The translations under genes and the position numbers were made by a program. This document shows, piece by piece, positions 33,542-44,614 of a stretch of DNA of 64,000 bases. The stretch is taken from NCBI GenBank assembly GCA_025175895.1, contig CM046006.1, forward strand, positions 66,360,288 to 66,424,287, in the 5' to 3' direction. The DNA is from Wurfbainia villosa (Eukaryota > Streptophyta > Magnoliopsida > Zingiberales > Zingiberaceae). The notes under the pieces are model-generated. The model saw only the letters and a list, made by a program, of their open reading frames with translations. It did no database searches and had not been told where the DNA came from. The first letter of the stretch is position 1, and each line of letters begins with the position of its first letter.

Positions 33542-36500
33542 GTAGGAGAGCAAGGTATGTGGATTGTGGATAGCGGTTGCTCAACACATATGACCGGGGA
33601 TGTGAGCAAGTTCTCCACAATTAAATATGTGAAGAAGGGAGCGGTGTCTTTTGGGAATAGTGGAAAACTCAAGATATTAGGTAGAGGTACAATTGAGGTA
33701 TCCTCTAAAATTGTTATTCACAAAGTATTGCTAGTTGAAAATATGAAATTTAATTTATTAAGTGTTAGTCAACTTTGTGATGCAAACTATCATGTTGTTT
33801 TTGAATCCACTAAATGCATGATTAGACACAAGGAATTAAATGATTGTATGTTAGTTGGATATAGGAAATCAAACATCTATTATGTTGATCTTTCATATGC
33901 TTCTAACATTTCTACTAAGTGTTTTGTTGCAAAAGAAGAGGAAAGTTGGCTATGACATAGAAGATTGGGGCATATCAACATGAAAAACATAGCCAAGGTA
34001 GCCAAGATGGAGTTGGTCAAAGGGCTACCAAAGATCAAGTATGTCAAGAACAAATTGTGTGATGCATGCCAAGAAGGAAAACAAACAAAGACATCACACA
34101 AAGGTAAAACCCTAACCAATACCTCTTTACCATTAGAATTATTGCATCTTGACTTATTTGATTGCCATAGTACTCCATCTTTAAATGGTAATAAATATTG
34201 TTTGGTTATAGTAGATGATTTTTTCTAGGTATACTTGGGTCTATTTTATGAAACATAAGGATGATACCTTAGAAATAATCATAGGATTTAGTAAAAGGGT
34301 TGAAAATGAAAAGAGTCTCAAAATCAACCGGATCCGTAGTGATCATGGTGGTGAATTTGAAAATCTAAAATTTTCACAATTTTGTTTAGAGCAAGGGTAC
34401 AAGCATGAGTTCTCTTGTCCTAGAACACCCCAACAAAATGGGGTGGTGGAAAGGAGAAATCGTGCCCTACAAGAGGCGGCTAGGACTATGCTTAATGCAT
34501 ATTCTCTACCTAGCTACTTGTGGGCGGAAGCGGTTAATACCGCTTGCTATATCCAAAATAGGGTTCAAATCCATAGGTTTTTAGGAAAAACACCATTTGA
34601 ATTATGGAATGGGACTATACCCACAATTCATTATTTCAAAGTCTTTGGATGTAAAGTTTATATTCTAAACACCAAAGACAACTTAGGAAAATTTGAATCA
34701 AAAGCGGATGAGGGAATCCTAGTTGGATACTCATCCACAAGTAGAGGGTATAGAGTCTACAATAAGAGAACCAAAGGAATTGAGGAGTCTTCCAATGTTC
34801 AATTTGATGAAACTACTAGTACCTACCCTAGAAAGTCCTCCATTGATAAAGATATTAATGACAATAATCAAGAAATTACCCAAAAACTTCAAAATTTGAC
34901 CATTAGGGGTAATGATCAAGGGGGAGGAAGAGGAGACTCCGATGATGAAAGAAGGGTGGAAGATAACAATGATCAAATTGAAACCCCTTCTAGAAACCTA
35001 AGAATTCATCAAGATCATCCACTTGACCAAGTAGTAGATCTATCTCAAGGAGTAAGAACTAGGTCATTTCATAGACCTCCTACTAGTCAAGTAGCTCTTA
35101 TCTCACAAATTGAGCCCAAGTCGATCAATGATGCATTACATGATCTGGATTGGATTTTGGCAATGCAAGATGAATTGGCTCAATTTGAGAGAAGTCAAGT
35201 GTGGGAATTAGTGCCTAGACCAAATGATAGCACCATAATTACTACAAGATGGGTCTTTAGGAATAAGCTAGATGATCAAGGAAATATCACTAGAAATAAG
35301 GCTAGGTTGGTTGCTAGGGGATTCAATCAAGTTGAGGGGCTTGACTATGATGAGACTTATGCCCCGGTTGCAAGGTTAGAATCTATTAGGATTCTCTTGG
35401 GGTATGCTTCCTTCATGGGATTTAAACTTTACCAAATGGATGTTAAATCGGCATTCTTAAATGGTTTTATTAAGGAGGAAGTATATGTAGAGCAACCACC
35501 CGGATTTGAGAACATAGATTATCCAAATCATGTATGTAAGCTTAGGAAAGCATTATATGGGTTAAAACAAGCTCCCCGGGCATGGTATGAAAGATTGTCA
35601 TCCTTCTTAATTTCTAAGGACTTTAGAAGAGGCCAAGTAGATCAAACTTTGTTTATAAAGGCAACGTTAAAAGATATATTCATAGCCCAAGTATATGTTG
35701 ATGATATCATCTTTGGGTCAACAAATGATGATCTTCTTCAAGACTTTATAAAAAATATGAAAAATGAATTTGAAATGAGTTTGGTTGGAGAGCTTACTTT
35801 TTTCCTAGGTTTATAAGTCAAACAAACCAATGAGGGTATTCATATTTATCAAACCAAATATGCAAATGAAATGATCAAGAAATTTGGTTTGGAAAATGCC
35901 AAAATTGTAACCACTCCTATGGCCACTAGCACTAGAATAGATAGTGATCATGAAGGTAAATCAATTGATCTTAAATTGTATAGGAGTATGATTGGTAGCT
36001 TACTATACTTAACCGCTAGTAGACCCGACATTTTATTTGCGGTAGGTATGTGTGCAAGATACCAATCTTGTGCCAAAGAGTCACATTTGGTAGCCGTCAA
36101 AAGAATATTAAGATATATTAAAGGCACCCTAAATGTAGGACTTTGGTATCCTAGGACTAAGTCATTTGAATTGCTTGGTTATACCGATTCTGATTATGCC
36201 GGGTGCAAATTGGATAGGAAGAGTACTAGTGGTGGATGCCAATTTCTTGGGTCCTCCCTAGTTAGTTGGAGTAGTAGGAAGCAACATTGTGTTGCTTTAT
36301 CAACCACCGAAGCCGAATATGTGGCTATGGGTGGTTGTGTAGCTCAATTACTTTGGATGAGGCATACTCTTGTGGACTATGAGCTACACTACTCTAACAT
36401 TAAAGTTTATTGTGATAATGTGAGTACCATCAACTTGACCTAAAATCCGGTACATCACTCTAGGACCAAGCACATTGAAGTGAAACATCACTTCATAAGA

Positions 36501-36638
36501 GATCATGTGGCAAGAGGGGACATTGAACTTAATTATGTAGAATCTAAGTCCAACCTTGCCGATATCTTCACCAAAGCTCTTCCCGAAAATGAATTTTCAT
36601 CCTTAAGGAGAGAGCTTGGTACGTGCTTTGTAGAGTAA
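33542..36638 (+). pseudogene. pol: pol of Sirevirus H (PR-IN-RT-RH), broken
   Basis: It follows gag in the same frame after TAG. The protease has WIVDSGCSTHMTGD. TGA at 33953-33955 stands for Trp in LWHRRLGH, exactly as in A. A sixth T in the run near 34219-34224 (five in A) shifts the frame inside the integrase. The remainder (34215-35816) holds IRSDHGGEFEN, PQQNGVVERRN, KLYQMDVKSAFLNG and an intact YVDDIIFGS RT core. TAA at 35814-35816 replaces CAA and TAA at 36441-36443 replaces AAA, splitting RT/RNase H. RNase H motifs YTDSDYAGC and STTEAEYVAMG remain. The end is VE followed by TAA at 36636-36638. Confidence 0.93.
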
Positions 36639-37645
36639 AATTCTAGGTTTGCATGATCCCTTGTTTATATGTTATCTTTATACCTTGATACATCTCACAA
36701 AAAGCTTTAAGAAACCTTGATTTTTGTATTGAGATACTTAGAACCATGTGAGATGATAGGGAAGGTGTACTTGGCTCATCATGCTTGTTATGATGCATTA
36801 CTATGAGCCAATGACACACCTAGAGACATAAATACCTTATGGACCAACCATTGGGAAGGCTTGTATTCAAGTAATGAGTACATAGCTCTAAGAACATGGT
36901 TGGAAATTTAAATCATATATATTTTAAACTATGTTCATTATATTTTGGAAAACAGTTTTCAAGTGAATCACAAAAGTGATACAAAGTTTGAAAATTCTTT
37001 AGACCTTTTGTAAGTTTCCAAATTTGTATCAATCTTGAAATCTGGAAAACATATATTTTTCAAATTATTTTTCCTTAATAAATTATGATTTCAGAAATGT
37101 GTACGCAAAATTTTGTGATTTTTCGAGATTTCTGGAATTTCTACCGCATTTCTGAAAATTGATCAAAAGGTGAAATTTCGATTTCAGTAGCAATGATCGG
37201 TTTAGATACCAAATGACCGATACACTGGGTTTTCTGATAATAAGCTCCATTTTCTGATATTTGGTGTATTTTTGATGTCCTAACACTCTAGTATGATAAT
37301 ATTGCGTATAAACGAGTTTTAGGACTGCTTAATACAGTTGTTTAGGGGGAGTTTCAATAAATTCTATCCTTTTACCCCAAAACCATTGTTGGTGCAAAGT
37401 TAGGAGTTAACTTTTGAATTTTAGATTATGCTTTGCTTCAAATGTAATTTACATCCTATCTTGGATTAAGGGGGAGCTTAATTTCAATCTAATACCTTAG
37501 CCCAAGATCCAACATTCTTAATTCTTTCATCCGTCTCTTTTTGATGTATGTCAAAGGGGGAGAAGGAATGCTTAAGTTAGATGATTATGTGTGTATCTTT
37601 AAAGACCTAACTTAAATGATTGTCAAACATCAAAAAGGGGGAGAT
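36639..37645 (+). other. 3' spacer of H with multiple purine tracts
   Basis: 1 kb without a credible frame, homologous to 16793-17828. GGGGGAG tracts occur near 37347, 37469, 37556 and 37637, the last joined to the 3' LTR. No envelope-like gene is present. Confidence 0.8.
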
Positions 37646-38985
37646 TGTTGGTGCAACAATGCTCCAAGCATTTATATGTTTTGATGTTTGGCTAATCATC
37701 TAAGTTAGGCAATATCTTGTGATCTAATTACGAATGTGTTTAAGTGACAGGGAAATCCAAGGATGAAGACTTGGTAAAAGGAAGTCCAAGTATGATCTTG
37801 GCAAAGGAAGTCCAAGGGATGGACTTGGCGGCATAAGACCAAGCTTGTAGTCTTGGCAGCATAAAGTCCAAAGTGAACCTTGGCAAAGGAAGTCCAAGTA
37901 TGATCTTGGCAGAGGAAGTCCAAGGGATGGACTTGTCAGCATAAGACCAAGCTTGTAGTCTTGGCAGCATAAAGTCCAAGTGAACCTTGGCAAAGGAAGT
38001 CCAAAGTAAAGTCTTGGCAGCATAAGTCCAAGCTTGTAGTCTTGGCGGCGTAAAGTCCAAGCATTTGGCAACCCAAGACATGACGAAACCGAAGGAAGCT
38101 CTTGGAAGCAAAGCGCAAAGGATGAACAAGTCGCGGGATCCTGAAGGCGCAAGGCTTATTGAGGAGCTAGAAGGTTGAGTCTAGGTCGAGGGTATAAAAT
38201 CAAGTATGAATTACTCATACTTGATGAGTATCAGTCGACTGATACGATGTATCCCGATCGGTCGACATCTGACCGAGTCGAATGAAACTCGACCATCGGG
38301 CCGACCGCTTCGATCGATCGGGCCGATCGATGCTGATCACCGATCAAAATGGCATCACCGATCGATCAAGGGAAATATCGCCACGAGAATGCGCCTCACT
38401 CGATTGCCGCTTGATCACTCGATCGATCACCCATCACGATCTGATGGAGGGATCACCGATCGATCACCGCCGTTGGAAATTGGCGGCTACGAATCTCCGC
38501 GAGATCACGATTCGTGCGTTGGCTTGGCGATCGATTGATGGCATGCATCACCGACCGATCGACGCTAACGGAAAAACAGCCCCTCTTCTATAAAAAGGGG
38601 CCATAGGGAGCTTGGTGAAGCTAGTGCTCTTGCTCCTAACTATACTCTCGTGCTCACCAAGCCTTCCAAGTGTTTTTAGTGATTTAAATCCTCCTCTTCT
38701 CTTGTTCTTGATCATCCATCATTGTAAAGAAGAGGAGAGCTTTGTAAGAAAGGTTTCTCCACCTTGGTTCATCCAAAGGAGGTTCTAGTGAAGGTTGATT
38801 AGGGCTAATCCACCTTACGGATTGCCGTGGAGTAGGAGCGTCATCTCCGAACCACGTTACATCGGGTGTTAGTTTTGTTTCTTGTTTTTGTTTGTGCTTA
38901 TATTTGTATTGCTTCCGCTAACATTTTTTGTAGAAAGAAAGAAAGGCTAATCACCCCCCCTCTATCCATTCCAAGGGTCCTAACA
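37646..38985 (+). repeat. 3' LTR of H
   Basis: 1340 bp. A CCAAG/CTTGG array lies at about 37753-38073, a palindrome block at about 38230-38560 differs from the 5' LTR, and an intact TATAAAAA is at 38589-38596. It ends CCTAACA. Confidence 0.95.
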
Positions 38986-40195
38986 CGCACAACATAGTTC
39001 CATCGCCCCCTTCACGCATGAGTAGCCGACGCCACCTCCTTCTTCCTCGTCGATCGTCGGAGAGGAAAGGGGATTCCCTCCTTCTCCGGTGACCGGTGGT
39101 CTCCTCCATCACGCCTCCATAGTCAGCTTCCACCTTGCTCCTCCATCGTGTGACGCCGGCGCCTTTTCCTTCCATGCCCAAGCACTGCCTACTGTCTCCT
39201 TCTCCACCGACTGTAGCTCCGCTAGCCCTTACCAAGTTTTGTCACCGTCGATCACCGGAGTGGGGATTCCCCTTCATTATCAACACCTCCAACAACTCCA
39301 GCCAGCACATCCATAGCTCCGGCAGTGCTCCATGTTTACGACCAGCTCCTTTACAGCAGTGCCGACCTCCACCTTCATCGATCATCAACCCTTTCGTGTA
39401 GAGTTCCAACATTTCCAGCATTCTCGTCTTTCAATTGTTCTTTGCTTTTGTTCATTGAATGTTTGTAATTAAATTTCCCTTTCTGTTTATAATTGCACGT
39501 GTTCAATAAAATGCTTCTTAGAGTAATTAGGTTGTAGTTCATTATATTAGATTTAGTTTCATGCTTTACTTTACATCATGTTCATGCAGTAGATTTCGTT
39601 GATACATTATTTATTTCATTTGATTGTTAGTTAAATATTTTCTTCCCTTGAGCCCTAGCAGTCGTCTCCACCTTGTTTCCATCCATTTTCCTCCACGGAT
39701 TCGAGGAGGAACCGCTTCATCGAGTGATTTCGACATCGTCCTCCATCTCCACATCTCATCCACCTTCTCCTTCGGATTTGAGGAGGAGTTCCATCTCAGA
39801 TTCGAGAGTTCGGAGCATCCATCAAACTACTGGATTCAGGAGTTTGCACCATCCCACATTCATTTCCATTTGCGGAGTCTCGATCGAGCTTCGTCGGACT
39901 TAGCCGGAGGAACTTGTTCATTCACTGGGCCTATCTTGGGTTGATCAGATTATTTCCTCTTTCAGTTTTTGTTGATTTAATTTCGTGCATTGTTTTTTCG
40001 TTCAGTAGGATTAGTCTTTTAAAACCCAAACCCCCCAATCTTCAATAGAAAACCCAAAGCAATAATTAGTAATCCTAAGTTTACTATTCTATCGATTACA
40101 CTCGTTGGGAAACGATCCGGGCCATCCACTATGCTATATTAGTGTAGTTAGGGGGTTCGATAATTAATTTGAAACGGTACCACGACACAATTGTT
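38986..40195 (+). repeat. Athila/TAT-like LTR fragment (b)
   Basis: A second forward copy of the family. It begins with Pro/Ser-coding C-rich sequence and then passes through TGAATGTTTGTAAT, CCTCCACGGATTCGAGGAGGAACC and the GGGAAACGATC...GTTAGGGGGTTCG end block (40097-40165). Short frames such as 39624-39944 recur in each copy with indels and I treat them as non-coding. Confidence 0.75.
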
Positions 40196-40443
40196 GAATG
40201 CAGAATTTATCTTCATTGTTATGGTTTATCTCCTTAATTCCTGTTACTAGTGTAGTTACGTAATCTTCAAAGCCAAACCCTATCTTATTAAGAAAAACCT
40301 TAACTCTAGCATTGACTTACACCGTACCTTCCATGGGAGACGATCCGGGCTGTTCCCTGTGTTATTTTGACATAGAGAGGGTTTGGTAACTAAATTGGTG
40401 GGTTTCGCCCATCAATTTTTGGCGCTGTTGCCCATCAAATTCT
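40196..40443 (+). repeat. Second Athila-like LTR end type with PBS-like site
   Basis: It differs from its neighbours: GGGAGACGATCCGGGCTG, then GACATAGAGAGGGTTTGGTAAC, followed by TTTTGGCGCTGTTGCCC at about 40427-40443. The last resembles the TGGCGCCGTTGCCGGGG primer site of Athila/TAT elements. I take it as a scrap of a related but separate family. Confidence 0.55.
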
Positions 40444-41642
40444 ACCGCCGACAGCCACAGTCTCTATCCACAGTCGGCTTCCATCTTCCGTTTCATCACC
40501 TCTTCCAACCGCCGACAGTCATCTCTGCCTTCCCCGCCGCCTACAACCACCGGAGAGGAGTCGAGATTCCCCTCTGAGCCGTCAGCAGCCATCAGAGTGG
40601 GGATTCCCCTCCGATTATATCTCGCTCAGCCGCTCCACAACACCTCTGGCAGCTCTTTCACAACTCCAGCCAGCTCCTTCTTCATCGATCAACACCTATT
40701 TTTCAGCATTATCTTTGTTTGATTGTTTCTTGGTTTAGTTTATATTGAATGTTTGTAATCAAATTTCCCTTTCATGTTTAGAATTGCACGTAGTTGGTTT
40801 GATTTATTTCACACTTACGTAGTGTTCGATTAAATGTCTCTTTAGTAATTAGAATGCAGTTAGATTAGGATACTTGATTTTTGTTATCCTTAATTTCATT
40901 GCAATCATAGTTTAGTTAGTTGCTTTCTTTTAATCATATTCATGCATTAGATTTCGTTGATACATTGCTTATTTCATTTGGTTGTTAGTTAAATCTCTTC
41001 TTCCCTTGAGCCCTAATAGCCGCCTTCACCTTCCTTTCATCCATTTTCCTCCACGGATTCGAGGAGGAACCGCTTCGTCGAGAGATTTTGGCGACACCTT
41101 CCATCTCCACAGCTCATCCACCTTCTCTTTCGGATTCGAGGAGTCCGCCCCGACGACACTTCTTCGAGCTCAATTGGATCTACGAGAGTTCGAAGCATCC
41201 ATCAAACTATTGGATTCAGGAGTTTGCACCATCCCACATTCACTGTCGTTTACGGAGTCTCGATCGAGCTTCGTTGGACTTAGCCAGAGGAACTTGGTAA
41301 TTCACCGGGCCTATCTTGGGCTGATTAGATCATTTATTTCCTTTTCTAATTTTATTGCTTTAATTCCTACATTGTTTGATTCAGTTGTTGCATGTTAATT
41401 TAGAGTTTTAATTATCTTGCAACTGTAGGTTAGAGCTCAAAACCCAAACCCCCATCTTCAATAGAAATTACAAAGCAATAATTAGAAATCCTAAGTTTAC
41501 TATTCTATCGATTACACTCGTTGGGAAACAATCTGGGCCATCCACTATGATGTATTAGTGTAGTTAGGGGGTTCGGTAATTAATTTGAAATGGTACCACA
41601 ACACAAATATCGCTTATCAAATTTTGGCGCCGTTGTCGGGGA
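40444..41642 (+). repeat. Athila/TAT-like LTR fragment (c) with clear PBS
   Basis: A third forward copy, ending with the GGGAAACAATC...GTTAGGGGGTTCGG block (41517-41575), then TTATCAAATTT and the PBS TGGCGCCGTTGTCGGGGA at 41625-41642. That PBS type (not iMet) marks Athila/TAT-like Gypsy elements. Confidence 0.78.
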
Positions 41643-42110
41643 TTTGTCCCCGGTAATAATTTACATATTTTATGAGTTGGATCTGATTGTAAATTCTGGA
41701 CTTATATGCAAAATTTATCTTTCTTTGTAGGAGATTGAGATGGGCCACTGGACTAGACTCAAGTTGGATCACCGAGCAAACCCCGGAACCAACCATTCAC
41801 GACCACTTACATCTGTTCACAACCATTCATAGCTGTTCACAGCCGTTCACAGCCATTCACAACTGTTAACAGCTATTCACAACCACCAAACAACACACTC
41901 ACATCCCCTTCGTGGCCAAGAACAACTCTATTCACTACCACATAGCCGACAATTCCTTGCTCACAGTCGTACAACCATTCACAGCTCACTCACACAACCA
42001 CCAACAACCCATAATCGACCAAAATTTCAACTCACAACCCCACAACCGACACTCCTTGCTCACAAAATCACAATTCCACAATAGGAACCACAAAATCTAG
42101 CAATTACAGC
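41643..42110 (+). other. Sequence after PBS; degenerate decamer repeat
   Basis: It follows the PBS of fragment (c), so it is probably the remaining leader of that element. A degenerate GTTCACAGCC/ATTCACAACC repeat of about ten bases runs at 41796-41890. No gag is recognisable; the 62-aa frame at 41912 is repeat-derived. Confidence 0.5.
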
Positions 42111-42948
42111 TAAAAGACAGAGGATCGATCAAGCTTACCAGCCCTATACTCCATAGGCAACAATCCTCTAATTTGTTTGGTTCGCCAGAAAAACCCCAAC
42201 GCCAACGCCACTGCCCCAACTTCCGCGGTAATCCCCTATTCACCGGCTCAAGGTCAACTACCCAAATCACAGAGGGATTTCAGCGAAAGAAAACCACTGT
42301 AGCACCTAAATCTCATCCAAGGTCGAGGAAGAGTAGCGCTTACCTTTCTTTGGCGACAATCGGCTAGAAGGGAAACTCCCAACTCCGGCAGCGTGAAGCC
42401 GTTGTCGATCCCTCCACTCCTGCTGGCTCTCCCACCCGACGAAACCGCCGATAGTCACTGGATAGTAGAAAAGAAAAGTCATCAACCTCCTTCCCTCCAA
42501 TCGATTTTCCCACCAAGAGGTCATCGACAGTGAGCAGTCGCTAGATTGCGGAGAAGCAAGGGCATCGACCTCTTCCCTCTGGTCGGTTTTCCCACTAAGA
42601 GGCTGTCAACAGCGAGCAGTCACTAGATTGTGGAGAAGCAGAGAAGGAGAGTTGCGTGTTTCGGAAGAGAAGAGTCATGCATTTTCAGAAGAGAGGAGGA
42701 GAATCAGGGAAAAGCATTCGGGAGATGAAGAGGATCAACACAGAAACGCCGAGTAATGCATGCGTGAGTAATCGGGCGGGTTTTGAAAGAGGATCGGGTT
42801 TTAAAATGGATCCACTTATAACCTTTAATCCCTAAACATGTTTTAATTAATCTCCAACCATGGTTTAAATTTATCCCTAGAATAAGCTCCCTAACTCACG
42901 AATAATAGAGATATTAATCTGTTGCAAATTTATTCATGGTATTTTACA
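42111..42948 (-). repeat. Start of a Tekay-like LTR, reverse orientation
   Basis: The minus strand begins TGTAAAATACC at 42948, the same as the LTR start of G1 at 8084. Minus-strand order is an AT-rich start, then C/T-rich UTR-like sequence, then AAAGGTAAGCGC near 42345, which resembles a splice donor. A direct duplication of about 83 bp lies at roughly 42482-42649. The left limit is uncertain. Confidence 0.6.
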
Positions 42949-44022
42949 GTGTAGCTTATAACTCTTTAGCTTATCGCTACTTATTCATACTGTCCACTCG
43001 GCCACGACCACTCGAGAGTAGTAGTTGTTGTTAAGTTGGGACAGTTGTCATGTCATGCCCCATAGACCACACTGGGTCGTGGTAATGAGTGGGGTGCGCA
43101 AGCATGACTATGCATTTGCATCGCCATGTGTGAGGGCATTTGTATATGTGTGTGTGTGTGTGTGAGTGTGAGTGTGAGTAGTGTATATAGATACAGTCTA
43201 TATATATGCTTATTGTGTGCTATGTTTGTTGCATTTGGTTGTACATCATCTTGCATGTTATTTGCATATTCTATGTTATTTGTGTGTGGGATACCAGTGT
43301 GTGAGTTGTTTGGATTATTGTACACCTTTGATCAATATCATGATGTGGTATGGGATGGACCAGGTACGTTGTTGTATTTGTTATAGAACGTCCGTAGGGA
43401 AGTTTGTTGATTATAGATGTAGTGTTGTTCTTCTATATTGTATGTGTCATATTGTGGTATATGTGCTCAGGTGTTATGAGTTGTAGTGTTGCAGATTTTC
43501 AGGCATGTTAGTACCTTATGTTATTCAGTTGATCTTTTAGTATATGCATGGGTTATATTATACTGGTGATTATTTATTGTACCTTTAGACCGTATATCTG
43601 TTGATCTCCTTACATTTATTTAGTTCATACACTATCTATTCTTTACCACTGAGTTTTATACTCACCACCATAGACCCTGAGTTTTCCTGTCACCCAGGTA
43701 ACATGTAGAAGATTCCTAGGATGCTTGGAGCTCCGCTAGCTGATCCCATCTCACACCGAGCATTTGGAGTTTAGTTCATATTTGTTCCACTGCTATTTTT
43801 GGATTATAGTCATGTATGTGAAGTGTTGTATTTGACTTTTATTATGCTTTTGGTTGGGATGTCAGATTTGATCATATTTTGTTTAGTGTGTTAGAGTCAC
43901 ACCAGTGCGCATCTTTGTGTCTTTGTGGTTGTAGCCGAAAGGCTTTGTATCAACAGGGAATTGTATCACGTATAGGGAAGATGCTATCTGATTTTCGAGC
44001 TCGGTATATTCTCGGGGCGTGA
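42949..44022 (+). repeat. Right half of a diverged Tekay-like LTR
   Basis: It is homologous to 2640-3735 of G1: CATACTGTCCACTCG, GGGACAGTTGTCATGTC, a TATATA patch near 43190, TGAGTTTTATACTCACCACC (43654-43673), and the end CTCGGGGCGTGA at 44022. The first half and any PBS are missing. Confidence 0.8.
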
Positions 44023-44060
44023 TTGGATCCTATGCAGTATTTCCACATAATAGAATATAA

Positions 44061-44459
44061 ATGGAGGTACAAAGTTTAGGATCCTCCTATATAGTTGACA
44101 TGGAAAGTCATAAATGTGATCGCGGTGATTTTTAAATTTCAGGATTCCCTTGCTCACATGCTATTGCGGTGTGTTCTTATAGGAATATAGACCCATATCA
44201 CTATTGTGAGCATTATTCCTTATTTGAAACTTGAAAAAGTACTTGCATGGATCAAATTTATCCTTGTAGAAGCAAACACTATTGGCCAATGGTTGAACAT
44301 GATTATATTGTTTTACCACCTCATATCCTTGTGCAACTTGGAAGAAGAAAGAAGGCAATGATCCAGTCGAAGTACACCGGAAAGGTTATAAACAAGTGTA
44401 GTAGATGCAAACAATTAGGTCACAATAAAAGATCATGTAAAATGGCTCCACCAAGTTGA
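44061..44459 (+). pseudogene. MULE (MuDR-type) transposase, C-terminal relic
   Basis: One frame reads from a beta-strand region (EVQSLGSSYIVDMESHKC) through a SWIM-like finger (GFPCSHAIAV, with the second Cys of the usual CxC changed to Arg). Next come DPYHYCEHY and MDQIYP, then YWPMVEH, a proline-bearing segment, a Lys-rich stretch and a final CCHC knuckle (CSRCKQLGHNKRSC). This is the order of the C-terminal third of plant Mutator-like transposases and FAR1-like relatives. TAA after DRGDF and TGA after SLFET interrupt it. The catalytic DDE part is absent and no terminal inverted repeats were found, so it is a dead fragment. Confidence 0.8.
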
Positions 44460-44614
44460 AACATATATTAGTTTGTTAGTTTTGGTAGTAATGAAATTTT
44501 GTATGTATTTAACCCACAAGAAAAATGTTGGGATAAATATCATTGTGTCATATGTTCTTTAATATATATATATACACTAAATTGTGTTGATATGTTCTTC
44601 ATGTTGTATCGTCT

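Larger units (their letters stand above)
30565..38985 (+). mobile_element. Sirevirus-type Copia element H (gag-pol, disabled)
   Basis: 8.4 kb with LTRs at 30565-31882 and 37646-38985, flanked by a perfect CGCAC duplication (30560-30564 and 38986-38990). Layout and proteins match A nearly residue for residue, while the LTRs form a distinct subfamily. Gag is fully open. Pol has a shared UGA, a one-base insertion and two further stops, so the element is inactive now. Confidence 0.95.

Noticed and set aside
39624..39944. 106-aa frame, similar to frames at 29993 and 40982
   Set aside because: It recurs in each Athila-like LTR copy but in shifting frames with indels; it is LTR sequence, not a gene.
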